Source: Cyclospora cayetanensis (Eukaryota; Apicomplexa; Conoidasida; Eucoccidiorida; Eimeriidae). Taken from it: a DNA stretch of 64,000 nucleotides. The stretch spans positions 1-64,000 of the forward strand of contig NW_020312259.1 of NCBI RefSeq assembly GCF_002999335.1, given 5' to 3'. The notes beneath the pieces are model-generated. The model saw only the letters and a list, made by a program, of their open reading frames with translations, did no database searches and was not told the DNA's origin. The position numbers and the translations under genes are program-made. Every line of letters starts with the position of its first letter. Positions within the stretch are counted from its first letter, which is position 1. Of the stretch, positions 1-12,304 are shown piece after piece.

Positions 1-225
1 AGCAATGCACTGCTCAGCTTCGCAAACACCAAGCCGAACTGGCAGTTGCCATGAGAGGACGTGGAAAGGAAATGCGGGAGAGGAGGTTGCAGGAGAGGCG
101 GTCAGCGTCTGTGTCGAGGAGCAGGGGTAGTCCTACTGAGCAGCGTTCTCCGCAGAAGCAAGACGCACCTGGCTCTCCACAGACGACACCCCCAGGAGGA
201 GTAGATCTAAATGCAGTCAGTCGTG
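1..225 (+). repeat. In-frame direct repeat, copy 1 (period 429 bp)
   Basis: Bases 1-225 match 430-654 with only two differences that I can see (t/c at 129/558 and c/t at 214/643). The period is 429 bp, exactly 143 codons, so the duplication keeps the reading frame. Copy 1 continues into unique sequence after 225. The left edge of the window cuts the unit, so more copies may lie upstream. Confidence 0.9.
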
Positions 226-2495
226 AACTGCTCAAGGAGGCGGGGGGTAACGGCAAAGAGAATGTGGCTAGGTTGGAGGGGAACGAAGACGCTGCGCTTT
301 ACCAAAAGCGGAGGAGCGGCGACGCCACAAACGCGAGGGGCGAGGAGGAACGAACAATGAAAGCAGAGTTGAAGGAAGGCGAAAACAAGACCGATAGTCT
401 TCCGCAGTCGCAGTTTGCTTCTGCCTCCAAGCAATGCACTGCTCAGCTTCGCAAACACCAAGCCGAACTGGCAGTTGCCATGAGAGGACGTGGAAAGGAA
501 ATGCGGGAGAGGAGGTTGCAGGAGAGGCGGTCAGCGTCTGTGTCGAGGAGCAGGGGCAGTCCTACTGAGCAGCGTTCTCCGCAGAAGCAAGACGCACCTG
601 GCTCTCCACAGACGACACCCCCAGGAGGAGTAGATCTAAATGTAGTCAGTCGTGCCCGTGTATCGAGAAATGGGGAGGATGCACTGGGCTGCGGTTCGTT
701 GGCTCCGGTGTTGCAAACACCGAAGTGTGAGATCGTGGAATGCAAAAAGGCCCCTGAAAGCAGCCACCGGCTGGCGTCGAATTTAGTCGAAAGGTCTGTG
801 AGTGTGGTGGACAATAAAACGGTGCATTTACGTCGCGAAACGGAGTTGAACATAAAGGGTGCTCCGCGTTCGCAGATGCGCGCCATGCCGCTTTCTGTGG
901 ACGGAGCTTCCTCAGAATTATATCCCGACGCATCCAGGTCAGTGCCTAGGCCGGGCGCCTCGGGGTTACAAGTGATACCTAAGTCATCATGCGCTTCAAA
1001 GGAGGATCCACAAAGCGGTGGGTTAGTCGATGAGATAGCTGGAAGCCAAGGTCACCAGAGAGCGTTTAGAACCCCTACTTGGGAAAAGCAGACAGGGCAG
1101 CCGGTTGCGAAGGCTGGGAGCCCTCTCTCCCCGCAATCCCCCCACGCCAGCGTACGTCTTGTGGGGGCATCTACGGCAGCTTCTAAATCCACCACAGAGA
1201 GAGCCATGAGGCCGATTCCCTGTAGATCAGAAGAAAAGCAGAAAGACGAGTGGATGTTGCAGCATGAGGCTCACTTGGAGCTCCTACACCGTCAAGCCGC
1301 CGCACGACTGATACAGCATGCGTGGCGCCAACACCGTCTTGGTGTGCTTTTCTCGTCGGTTCTTCAGATGAAGAGGAGAAGGGCCGAAAGCGCGAGGAAC
1401 CGGCGACGATCTAACGGTCTTGTTCCCTTTACAGAGAAGACCAGCGAAGCCCTCTCGCGTACCGTAGAGCTGTCTGCCTCGTTAGGACCGCGAGGGAGCC
1501 AGGACGATATTACTGAAGTACAGCAGAGGCGAGATCTGTACGAACAATTTATACCTATTATAGAGGAGAACAAACCACCCGCACCTGTTGTTCTATTCAA
1601 GGCGGGTTCCAAGAACCTCTTATCAAGGCATTTGTCTGCTGAGGATCCTAAAAGAGCAGAAGGGCCTTCACACAAGGCAAAGGAAAAGGCAGCTAACCAA
1701 GAAGCCTCTGAGAAGCCGAGAGCCTCTACAGAGTTTTTGCAGGACATCTCCGATAGCGGATCCCCACGGAATAATCAATCAGAAAGGCTTCCGGAAATTG
1801 TGCTGCAGCTGGCAAGCAGTTCCTCTTCCTCTCCCAAGAGGAGCAGTCACAGCAGCGATAGTAGCAGCCAGCGCTCGAGCAGTGACTTGAGCCGGAGTTC
1901 GTCAGATAGTAATTCGGATTTTGGCGACCGTGAGAGGGACTCTCGTTTGCCAAGCAGTTTAGAAGACGAAATAGGGCGTAGCGGAAAACACGAGTATGAT
2001 GATTTCGACGTACGCAAACGTCTTCGCCAAATAATGCGGGAGGGTCTAGATTCAAGGATGCGATCCACACTCGCGGGCAGCGACGTTCTCCTCCCGAGGG
2101 CCAGCAGGATCGGATGGACCTCTTCGCCTTCTCAAAAGGAGCAGTATATGCCCGCCATAGCGGGGCTAGGTGTACAGAATGCGCTGTCAAAGAGGTCCGA
2201 TAGACAAAAGTACTCGCTCAGTAAGATAGGCACGCAAAGAAGCGTGATATGTGTCGAGTCTTTGAAGACTGAGACGAAGTCACCGGGGCAGAAGGATATG
2301 AAAAATGTTTCTCAAGACAGGAGGGAGAGTCACCTTAACGTTTTCCTTCATCCAGATTGGCAGGAGCGCAAGCTGGAGAGTCTCAACGCTCTAAGAGCAC
2401 TCCCACCCACAAAGGCGTTGGAAAAGAAGGCCTCCAGGCCCCCTCCAGTCTCCGTTTCAAGGTACGGGGGCAACTCCTCGGAACCACCTGGCTAG
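3..2495 (+). CDS. Ser/Arg-rich protein with IQ motif (5' partial)
   Basis: This reading frame is open from the left edge of the window to TAG at 2493-2495, so the 5' end of the gene is missing; the ATG at 51 is internal to a repeated unit and is probably not the true start. The protein is basic and low-complexity, rich in Ser, Arg, Gln and Glu. It opens with a tandem duplication (see the repeat entries). Around residue 420 counted from the Met at 51 it has AARLIQHAWRQHRLG, which fits the IQ calmodulin-binding pattern (IQxxxR) and is followed by a basic helix. Between about 1800 and 1920 lies a Ser-rich tract. A possible splice donor (AAG|GTACGG near 2459) lies just before the stop, so a further 3' exon cannot be excluded. 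I recognise no catalytic domain. A cytoskeletal or scaffold role via calmodulin or centrin binding is only an inference from the IQ motif. Confidence 0.7.
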   Translation, partial: QCTAQLRKHQAELAVAMRGRGKEMRERRLQERRSASVSRSRGSPTEQRSPQKQDAPGSPQTTPPGGVDLNAVSRELLKEAGGNGKENVARLEGNEDAALYQKRRSGDATNARGEEERTMKAELKEGENKTDSLPQSQFASASKQCTAQLRKHQAELAVAMRGRGKEMRERRLQERRSASVSRSRGSPTEQRSPQKQDAPGSPQTTPPGGVDLNVVSRARVSRNGEDALGCGSLAPVLQTPKCEIVECKKAPESSHRLASNLVERSVSVVDNKTVHLRRETELNIKGAPRSQMRAMPLSVDGASSELYPDASRSVPRPGASGLQVIPKSSCASKEDPQSGGLVDEIAGSQGHQRAFRTPTWEKQTGQPVAKAGSPLSPQSPHASVRLVGASTAASKSTTERAMRPIPCRSEEKQKDEWMLQHEAHLELLHRQAAARLIQHAWRQHRLGVLFSSVLQMKRRRAESARNRRRSNGLVPFTEKTSEALSRTVELSASLGPRGSQDDITEVQQRRDLYEQFIPIIEENKPPAPVVLFKAGSKNLLSRHLSAEDPKRAEGPSHKAKEKAANQEASEKPRASTEFLQDISDSGSPRNNQSERLPEIVLQLASSSSSSPKRSSHSSDSSSQRSSSDLSRSSSDSNSDFGDRERDSRLPSSLEDEIGRSGKHEYDDFDVRKRLRQIMREGLDSRMRSTLAGSDVLLPRASRIGWTSSPSQKEQYMPAIAGLGVQNALSKRSDRQKYSLSKIGTQRSVICVESLKTETKSPGQKDMKNVSQDRRESHLNVFLHPDWQERKLESLNALRALPPTKALEKKASRPPPVSVSRYGGNSSEPPG
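430..654 (+). repeat. In-frame direct repeat, copy 2 (period 429 bp)
   Basis: Second copy of the 429-bp period duplication inside the Ser/Arg-rich gene. It codes for the basic RGRGKEMRERRLQERRS-type segment followed by a Pro/Gly-rich stretch. The match to copy 1 stops abruptly at 654, where the protein changes from the repeated segment to unique sequence. The near identity of the copies suggests a recent or homogenised duplication. Confidence 0.9.
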
Positions 2496-5172
2496 AAAGC
2501 CAGAGCCATCTCCGCATCAGCTGAGGGACGCGGAAGAGAGTCACAGGATGAGAAGCGATGCACGCCTCCCGTTTGTGCCACTCTAGATAAAACGCGACCA
2601 GCTCAGAAATGTCTCATCGAGGACCCGCTCCGCGCAGGTGCAAATGGACTGAGGCAGCACCGAGCAGAGTCCCCCTTGTTTTTCTTCATCTGTATATGTA
2701 TGCACAACCGAGTGTAAGCCGAGGCTGTGCTTCTGCAGTTTCAGGGCCGAATGTTCGTACTGCCAAAACAAAACAGAGAGAGCCGATCCCGTCCCAGTGA
2801 GTCTCACAAAATGACTCCCCCAGGGCTCTTAGCAGTCTCCCCAATCTCATTAAACGGGTGTAACTGTAGTATCCCTTATTGCACGACGATGAGGGTCTTT
2901 TCGCACATAAGGCCAAAATGCTATGATGCTTCTTTTATTGCAGTTATGCTTGCTGACGCGCTACAGCAGTGGCTAACTCCAGAAAAGGAGGGTAACGAAA
3001 GACATTGCTTCACGGGTGGGCGACTGGCACAATCTGGGCTAGGAGCCGGGGTACACAGAGCTCTGGCCGATCGTAGCGTTTGGTATGCAGTGCGGGAAGT
3101 GATCTACGGCTTTTCAACTTGGCTGGTGGTGGTATGCCATCACCGTACGGTATATCCACGGGCGCCTGATGCATATACAGCTTCGGATTTTTGAGGAAAC
3201 GTTGCATGCTTAATAATAGGAGCATACATGTGCTGGGCTAGCCTACACCAAGGCAATTTCTAGTGCACTAGTCATATCGAATTACAAATAAGTAAAATGT
3301 TGACTGCATGAATCGGATGGGATTCTTTTTAGAAAATCACTAAAGAGCTGTCTGAAAGACTTCTACTGAGTCTGATTTTGCCTTCCTGTGGAGACCATAG
3401 ATGGAGGGTCACGGGCCGATCAACTCTAGATCTCGAGAGCGTTATCCTCTGATCACTCCAAGTACTTCCAGCTAATTGCACACAGCATCTTGCGCTCACA
3501 CACACACAACATTGGGCCTTCTTTCATCGTGCTCACATACCTCCTTGGAATATAAGGCATGCCAACAGACAAACTAATTCAATTTTTTTTTGACTCTTAC
3601 ATTGAAATAATAACGTAGAAAGTGCCGAAGTGTAGCTAAGCTCGCTCCAGTCTCTCTACAGAAGCCTTCGATGGAGCATCAGAGTCCTAAAATCAATCAG
3701 TGATGTTAAAACATACAATGCCCCCTTAATATTATGCCATATACCAGTGTGTGGGTAAATGTCTTTACGTGGTTCAAAGACGAGCAGGCGGACAAAGGGA
3801 TCTGCATTTACCGTTGGCGAGCTACATTTTCCTAGTCATTCTCGGATTATTTTCCGTTCATAATCCATTCACAGCGTAGCACGAGCTAACTTGTTTATTT
3901 TATGCTTGACATATTTGTAGGCAGGACCGCTGGATGTGGATCAAAACATTTGCTCGCGTATGCTTGCAGATCTTGTGTCCCTTGCTCCAAGGTGACGTCG
4001 ATGCGTGAACCTTTTGGAACTTGAAGACATTTACTGTACAAGTCTTCATTGACCAATGCTTTTCCCAAGTAAAGGAAGGCCTGACTATCGAGCTTATTTA
4101 CATATACGAGCCCCTTTAAATTATTAAAAGCCTTTTGCTGCGCGCATCAAGAGGAATACGTGTTAGCATCTGTAAGCAGCGCAGATCTGGGCGGAAGCCT
4201 GCAATACCATGATCAGTACTCTCAAATTCAGATCAATCGTCCATTTAACAGCTTCAATTATGCATGAAGCGGAGGCTTGGAGTCGCGTGTTCCTGGTCAA
4301 TAACGGCCATGGCGCAATTTGCACACGTCGATCCTTTGGGACTAATGGAGTAATTTACTGATACAGGCACCTATACAAAATAAGCATTTTAAATAAAAAG
4401 TCAGAGGTGAATTTCTAGTTCCAATTTCCATAGACTTCATTCGATAAGGGGGCGCTGCCTCTTGGCTGACGGTCACTAGTCTGCTGTGTACCCCTTACCC
4501 GGGCCCGAAGACACTTTTAGCGTCGTGCTATGAAGAAATGAAGCACAGTACCCCCATGAACCACCAAATTGATCTTATTTTGATGGCCATGATTTTATAT
4601 GCTATCGATAGTTTTGTGTGTGCAGCTTGTTATGTATCACTGAGCAGCTCTATCACCTCGCGCTGTTATTTCACGCTCGCCCTCCATATGCACGCGCCTG
4701 TAACTTCTGGCTAGAATCTCTTCTCTTAGACCTCTTCCAAGTGAATTTTGGACGGAATATCGGCACTTTCTCTCTCTCGAGGGCTAGCTTTCGCCCAAAA
4801 GTTTACTAGGTCCTTTAGCATGGTCAACGGAAACTTTATGGACACAGAACCCCATAAATGGAGGACCAAAACATATTTTTACAGCTGCGGCGCCAGTAAG
4901 TGAAGGCATAAAGATTGACCTAGCAAGAGGCCGTACTTCGGGGTACATCTCTACACTCAGCCTTCCAGCAGGCCTCGGGACACGCCTGCTGTAAGGGTGG
5001 TAGGAACACTGAAAAAGAAAGCCCAAGGATCTGATATAGCCATTCCCAATACATCTATTCGTGCTCTTTCTGTGTCAGCGTAATCCCTCAAAACGTCCTT
5101 TTCTCCGGGTTCGTTGTGAGGTATTGCTCTTTCTCCTAGGTACTGAGCTGGCCATATAACCTGCCTCTTTAC
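2496..5172. other. Intergenic, no supported gene
   Basis: This stretch probably holds the 3' UTR of the IQ-motif gene and the promoter of the secreted-protein gene at 5173. Short open frames occur on both strands (the longest is 155 codons at 2727-3194, +), but they lack family similarity, splice partners or a convincing start context. Around 3440-3500 there is a short, weak match to the dispersed repeat seen at 48-56 kb (a core resembling GCTAATTGCACACAGCATC). I see nothing else. Confidence 0.5.
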
Positions 5173-8100
5173 ATGATCTCCGCAGGAGTCCTGTTGTCCG
5201 TCGTATGCAAGGTATCCTGCCTCATCCATGCCACACTTGCGCATGCGCAAGTGGAAGGTCCTGGCTATGCGGCCAGCGCTCCGTCTGGGAGAAGTGCTTC
5301 CATCGGTATGTGCATGCAAGCCCGACCAGATAATTGTTCTTTTCAACCTCGAACGGGCAGACAATTCGGGATTTGAGGGCGCAAAAACGATGGGTCTGAT
5401 TGCTTTTTGTCCCAGGAAATGCGATCCCCCTCATTCTATCCGTTTCAACCTCACCGGACATAGGCGTTGCTACGGGCATTCTCAGAGATGGTACGCTGGT
5501 GATCGCTTTTGGGTGCCTGTTTATGCTGTTACGCGAACGACTTCTTAGGAGCACTTGTAGAGGCTGCCTGACCTACACATATACACACACGCCCTTTTCG
5601 AGAATAAGCACTGGCTAACAGTTTTGCCTGCTTACCTGGTTGCGTTCGCTTGAACAGACAGCAATAATCTGGTGGACGCATATCCCTTTCTCTCAACAAG
5701 TGTCATAGGTACGTATTGCCTTCTCTCGCTCTACAGTTTCTGCCTTGATTGAAGTATGTGAACGGCTTATAGCTATCCCTGGATTATCATCACTGTTCAG
5801 TCGTGTGTTTTGCTTATGCAGAGTCATTCTTTGCTTCTGAGGGGACGGGTGAGTACGCACGTTTGTCTCTCACCCTACACCACCTTTGTGCACGCTTGTT
5901 AGCAATTACACTGGCACCTTGCTGGCTGCTAAAGTCGTTGAATTTAAGTGCAATAGCAATGGCTAGTACTTTGCTGCAGTCCAAGAAAACATCACGGCAC
6001 TGCGGAAGAGCGAAGAGTCGATGACATTGGACTCGCTCGTGAATCAAGCTCCAAACTGGCTTCTTTTCCGCGTCAAGGAGACGTTTATCACACAGGACGT
6101 GCTAGAACGCGTTTCCACTCCCCAAAGTGCGACATGTATACGCAAAAAACGCTGGTGTAGCACCTCTTGCCTGATTGGAGCAAAAAGTGTGGTAGTGCGA
6201 TGTGCGTTAGAAAGGCAGCCAGACAGTGTGCAAGTCCATTACACGACTTTTGTCCCGTTAAGCGCTTTCTGCTGCAGGACTTCCCTGTAGCAAGCTTAAC
6301 CGCTGAAATCCGTACCCAGTGCACTGGCTTGGTTCTGTGTTTCTCAGTACGCGAGCTGTGGGAGTTGAAAGAGGAAAGAGACAAACTCCTGTTTGCGCTG
6401 CCGGGAGAGACCGTATACACACATGTCTGTGGCCCGCTGCCTTGGCAATCACCTAAAGTAGAAGATAACGGTGCGAAGGGCAATGTGTGCCACTGCCCAC
6501 CCCTTCCTTAAGGCGTGTGAGCACACATCAAAGGAGTGCTATTATTTCCTGAGAATCCATCCTGTTTTTATGGCGTTTTCGCGTGCAGGATTTCGCCTAT
6601 CGCCTGAAGATAGGGATCGAGTGGCAGAGCAACGTCTCAAATTGTGTAAGTTAAATTACCAGTTAGGCTGTCAGTTGGCCATAGGTCCGTCCCCCGCACT
6701 TTTGATGCAGCTAATTTTACAGCGATACCACTGCAAGCAAGGCTATTGTGGCCCATTACTCCTGTGTGTCAATGCAGTGGACACGCTTAAGCAAAAAATG
6801 CAAATGGATGGTCAGCTCCTGGATTATTTCGGTGCAATGCAATGGATGGCTTGTCCTTCAGTGGCACAACTATTCATCTCAAAACACTTGGAAAGCTCCA
6901 ATGCCTTCCGACCCAAATCTGGTAGAAGGACCAAGCATAAGTGGTCTCCCTAATAAGCTGTCGCCTGCTGCCTTCCATTTACTCTCTGCTCAAGCCCCCA
7001 GGCACGTCTCAGCCACCCCAGTAGTTGCTTTTGACGATTGCCGATAGATTGGCCGGAGCCATAAGACCGGTTTTCGGGGATTTACCATTTTTGTTCATGC
7101 AGGCAATGAGCCAACACCGCGGTACCACACCGAATTGAAGGCATGGATTGAAAAGCCTAGCGTCCAGAAAATGGTGGAGGAATGGATCAGTAAACGTTAG
7201 TGACAGCACATATACTGTTAGTACACAAAACTCTCCCCGTACCGCTTTTCACCCTGATCTGCTGGAGTGAATAAAGGCACAATACATGCACTTTCGTGCG
7301 CCTTTACTGTATGAATACGATTCATGTGCATCAGAGAGGATTTGGGTCTCATCTTCTCCAATCGTGAGCGCTGTATGGATCCTTAAAGGAGTCGCAGCGC
7401 AAGCTCTTCGTGGTTAGTACATCCCAACCTTGCCCTTAATTAGTTCGTGTGTAAGGCGAAAACCATTTGAGCTTTATTACCTAAGTATAACCCAACCGCG
7501 TTCAGTGACGCAATGACAAATTTACGCTATTTCCACTCTGCATCCCCCTTCACCTTGCCTTTCGTTTTAGGTGTGCTGCCCCTGAAGCGCAATTCAAAAG
7601 ACACATTTGGCCTTATGAATTTCTGCGGCAAGCAGTGCCATACTCTTTTCTCCAAAATGATACAACATCGACCCGAGAGTACTAGAGGCACGCGCTTAGT
7701 AGACGGTAATCCTCAGATTTTTCCTGATGCAGGTTTTGTCAACCAACGCATACGAATAGCTAGCATAATTAAAGCAAGGGGTCTGGAATTTGCCTTCGTT
7801 TATGTGGTGTTGACAACATCGCAAACAACTACAGCCCGCCCTTTGCGATCACACTGGATGTGACTCCTAGGTACACATACTTTCGCGCTTTGCCGAGCTC
7901 TCCGTTGCTTCCTGTTGGCCATTCTCTGTTTTGTCTCGCAGTGACCCGCCTCTTCAGTTTGCATCACCAGCGGCTACTCCAATTGGCGGAGGCATCGCTC
8001 GAGAGGTTGCTAGCTGTTGTGGCTTTGCAGTCCTCTGATGCTTGCAAAGCAGCGGGGAATAGTGTCATATGCAGACAAGAAGCCCAGCTTACGTCATCGA

Positions 8101-11100
8101 CTGTTGATCCCGATGATCCACGATTCGATGTACCAGAGGATCTGCAACTTCTTGCCAGCCTTCCGGTATGCGGCAAGGGCTGAGTATACATACACCCTGC
8201 AGACCTCAGACTCGTGGGGTACATTCGGCGTTTGACCCTGCGTGCAACAAGGTTGCATTTAGTCTTCAACAAACGCCTCAACTGGACTAAGTGGCTGTGC
8301 TTTTTCAGAAGGCTAGAGGCAGTAAGCAAGGTCCTTGGTCACTTTTACATTTGCCAAAGAAGGGAAATCCCCAAGAGCCATGGACACTTGACGCTTTCGT
8401 CAAGGAAACGAACCACCTAGGCAGAGGCCTACTAGCCTTGAGAGCTCTCCAGACGTATGAGGCATCCGTGCAGTATGTTGGTACAGGCCGCCAGAGCGAC
8501 AAGGCAACTCCCAATGCGTACCTCCTCTGCCAGACGTTATGGACTCGGGCAAGAGAGTTGCATGCAGGCAGCCAGGCCTTCGCGAATGAAGTAGAGAGCT
8601 GGAGAAGAGGTGGAGATGAACTTGGATCTGTTCTTCTGGCATTGCTACAGTCAAATCCAATGTGGGGCCTCCCCAATATCTATGCGCCGCTAACGTCAGC
8701 CTGTATGCAAGCAGGTGCGGCAAATCCCAGCCCTTCATGGGAATAATACACAATTAGGAGTATTACTTGGTGGAATACTAAAACAATGCCCTCAGCTCCT
8801 TTCTATTATCCATATTGTAGCAGCTAATCTATCTACAGAGAATACGCCTGAGATGCATACCAATTCAATGGGCACATGAGAGAGTTGAGGAAACCTGTAG
8901 GAATTACCCACGAACTCGCCCGGTTTTGCTTTGACAAATAAAGTGTTCCATTTCGATTAAAACGATTTGTGTGCTGTTTAGCGGGCGTTTTGCACTCGAT
9001 TATAGAAGAATATAACAACAAGGTGGGAATCTTCAAGCGCATAGGGGCATCAGCAGTTCATGTTGGTGTCGCTTTGGTGAAGCGTCTGATGGGAAAGAAG
9101 CATCGCATAGCTCGAAAGCCCTCAACGTGGCCAGACCTTGAAAGACTCATGCAGCACGCATGGGTCGTCAGTCTCGGGTCCTACCGGGGGGCTCTAGAGG
9201 TAATTTACAGCCTAGCGACTGAGTTTAGGAAGACGTTTCTCGCGCCGAACGTGGTCGCACCATTTTCCCTCAAGCTTATGACGGGAGGAATGCTTGCCCT
9301 CTGGTCACAAAGGCACGCACAAGAATTTTCGTTTAATAATAGACAAATATCTGCTGCCAGGAAAACGTTCCTCCTGGCGGCCCTACTACACGGTGAGGCG
9401 GAACATGCTGTTTGCTTCTTTCTTAGCAAAGCCTGACACCCGAACACATTGAAGCACACATAAATCCATATGTGTGGCCTTACCTGAGGTCCATTGCTCT
9501 GTCTGAATTTTTCTTACAGAAAAAGGCCACATTGGATACGCTGTTGATCTAGTAATGGAGGTGGCCGACAAGCTACTCGGCGTCAGTGCGTGCAGTGTTT
9601 CTCTCTAAAACATAAAACCCCTGATTGAGTAGTGATATCAAGAAAATAAGGCTCGCTTCCTGCTCAGAGCACTCATATGTGATAGTGAGCCTCAAGTAGA
9701 GAACTTGATTACACCAGTTGAACCATGTGCAATATTGCCCTTTTCAGGATCTGTTGACTTTGGGCGTGTGTCTTACTTGGGAAACTTTGAGCTTCAGCTT
9801 AATGGAGCAGTTTCAGCTCTGTCAAAGAGAGGTCAGGTGCATCTGACTCGACAGCACTTGGAGGATTTATTTATTGAGTTGTCAGCAGGAGCAGAAGACC
9901 CAGTAGATGTTATACGCATGGCAGTGGACCTGGCGAACACATTACTAGCAACGAAAAATGTCCACAAGGTATAGATTGACACAGGGCTTCGAAACAATCA
10001 GCACATGAAGGATGGTACTCATATCGTGGCTGTAATGTGGAGATCAAGCCAGCCCATGAAGCAAGATACTCAGCCCCTCTCAATTCTTATTCCACATAGT
10101 ACTGGTGCTCATGTCCCCGTGGCAAAGCATATTTTTGATTGTAATCTTGACGCATTACTCAGTTCAGGAGACCCGCTGCACAAGAAGAAGATGATGAAAG
10201 ACTAATAAAAGAGGATAGCTGCATGGTAGCAGCCGGGAGTATTGGATAGCCAAATTTTGTGTATTATTGCTCAGGGTGCTCGTGTGCTGACTGGGGCCGT
10301 CTTCATGCAAACAGAGGCTTCTGTTCGCTTTCACTGCATTGGCATTCAGCGTCAGTCTATCTCATTGCTCTTACTGGAATAACACAATCAATCCTCTTAT
10401 CCTGCTGCAGTATATGCTTGATTACTAAGAGAATACACCTGGTATAGTCTCAATACTACTGAAAGGTGTTCATCAACATTCCATTCGACCTTCATAAAGA
10501 CTCTTTCCGCGAGTTCGATGATGAATATTTAGCATTTATCTGTCATCGCTCGCTTGCACTCTCTTCAGGCTACCTGACCGAGATAATCAGGAAGGACTTG
10601 GTTAAAGAGACGCCTGAGAGCGTCAAAGCGTACTTGAATGCTCTTTTTGCTACATTGCAGGTGGCGAAAATCAGTGAAGTGAATCAAACGATAAAAGGAA
10701 CACTTGCAAAAAATGGTGCCCAGCTTGACATCTCATGCCCCTTTATGAATACTTTTATTGATGAGGAAAAGACTAAAGAGAGGCAGACGATGATATCCAT
10801 GGCCGCAATTGGTACGCCTCGCTTCCTCCATTTGCATGAAATTGACCCGGGGAACAGCTCTAACATGATCTGCTTGGCTTGCTAGCCGTCTCGCCTCTCA
10901 GAGCCTCTCTTCCCTTCATGCCCCTTCGTATTCCAACGTTTTGCAGGCGCGCAATGGTCCGGCACTCACATCTTGCGTGAAATTGTAACGAGCGAATTGG
11001 CGTTTATTTCTCCATCAAACCCAATCGCTGCCAGAGCTTCGATAGCTAAGAGTATGGCGAAAATAGTGAATGAGCGCAAGTTTGAAAGGTGGCGAGTGGA

Positions 11101-12304
11101 GTCAGAAACCTTGAATGGGACGCTGATATATTGGCACTGCAGAATAGTGATACTAGTCTTTCTGTATCAGCTGCAATTGTCCCAGTCTGCATATTGCCTC
11201 TAATTGTTTTGATCTACGCATGCTTGAATTTTCGTTGAACCACAGATGTTCAGTGCCATTTCTGCCGTATCTATTGCTTTTTGCAGAGCTCAGACCTTCC
11301 ATAGACCCGAAGTTGCACTACCTTTTTGCGGAAAGTAAGAACTACAACTGGGCATATAACGCTCCTCCTCTCTCTTTAAAATACACATGTACAAGAATGC
11401 TTTTCTTATCTAGCTAGTGATGCATCGAAAACACTATCTAGTACTCGTCATTTGGACAATGCATTTTTTCTTGTTGCCTCCGGTCCGGTGCGCTGTGATG
11501 CAGCTCGCGAATTTAACTGCGGTCTTTTCACTCATCCTGGTGAGTCAGAGTAGAGAGGTTTTACTTCAACGATGATGCAGATCTGGTGGTTTAACCATAC
11601 TCAGTGACTGGCTTTCTGCGGCTGCTCAAGTCGTTTCGTTGTTGGGTAGAAGAAAAAATAATAGAAGCAAGCTATCACAGCTTAGGCCCTCTGTGCAACA
11701 TTCCTCTCAGTGCCTTCGTCTTTGTGTACGTTTGCAGCATCTTATTTCAGCTCCATTGAAATTCGTAAGCTGCAAGTGTCAACACCCTGTGGCACATCCT
11801 TGCATGCTTAAAATGCTGGTCGTTCTTATTCATCCACAAACGCGTATAAGATGAGTTCATTTAATTGTTATCTGCCTTAACCTACAGCGCCTATAACATT
11901 TCTAAAGGGCCTGCCATTTGAAAATTAAAGATCGAGTAGCGGCACATTATTCAAATGGATATGATTGCGTGCGCTGTTACCTGCAGCCAGGGAACTGCAA
12001 GGAAAGCTGAAACACGCTGGTGGGTTCAAAGGAAGGACACAAACTAGACTAGAGAAACACAAACTGCCGCTACCAAGGGTTTTCTGCTTTCCTCAATTAC
12101 TAGGTGTGTCTTCTTTCAGCTCTTCTCCTCCACCGCAATGTTAGGCGTTCTGGGGGTGTATGTGCAGCTTACGTTTTGGACGGTCGGGACTTCGTCACCC
12201 GAGAACAAATCGTTCTTGATCCCATTGTAAATATAGGCCACTTGTCTGTCACTTACAGAACTCTCAAGAAGCTCGGCTATCACGGAGGTAAAGAGGAAAA
12301 CTGA
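5173..12304 (+). CDS. Secreted helix-rich protein, about 21 exons
   Basis: Exon 1 (5173-5305) encodes a signal peptide: Met, a hydrophobic core, then a small-residue cleavage region ending AHA/Q. It ends at a strong GTATGT donor. Phase-compatible exons follow at 5416-5490, 5822-5848, 5980-6126, 6348-6470, 6589-6645, 6778-6921, 7103-7195, 7733-7780, 7942-8165, 8309-8714, 8982-9392, 9520-9585, 9748-9968, 10466-10811, 10947-~11100, 11287-11334, 11504-11539, 11738-11764, 11987-12019 and 12120-12304 (TGA). The product is about 1000 residues, mostly amphipathic helix, with no second obvious membrane span. Seventeen of the 19 junctions I could resolve are phase 1. The 14/15 junction is tentative and the end of exon 16 is unresolved. 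I do not recognise the family. A signal peptide plus a long helical body would suit a secretory-organelle protein (rhoptry, microneme or dense granule), but no motif proves it. The exon chain is better supported than the function. Confidence 0.6.

Noticed and set aside
4957..5364. 135-codon minus-strand frame over the start of the secreted-protein gene
   Set aside because: The + strand has a clear signal peptide ending at a GTATGT donor and joins in phase to a long exon chain. The minus frame has no partner or similarity.
6471..6953. 160-codon frame that I first read as an M3-type peptidase piece (AGFRLSPEDRDR...)
   Set aside because: Donor and acceptor sites split it into two exons of the secreted protein, no HExGH motif occurs anywhere near it, and the resemblance is only in helix composition.
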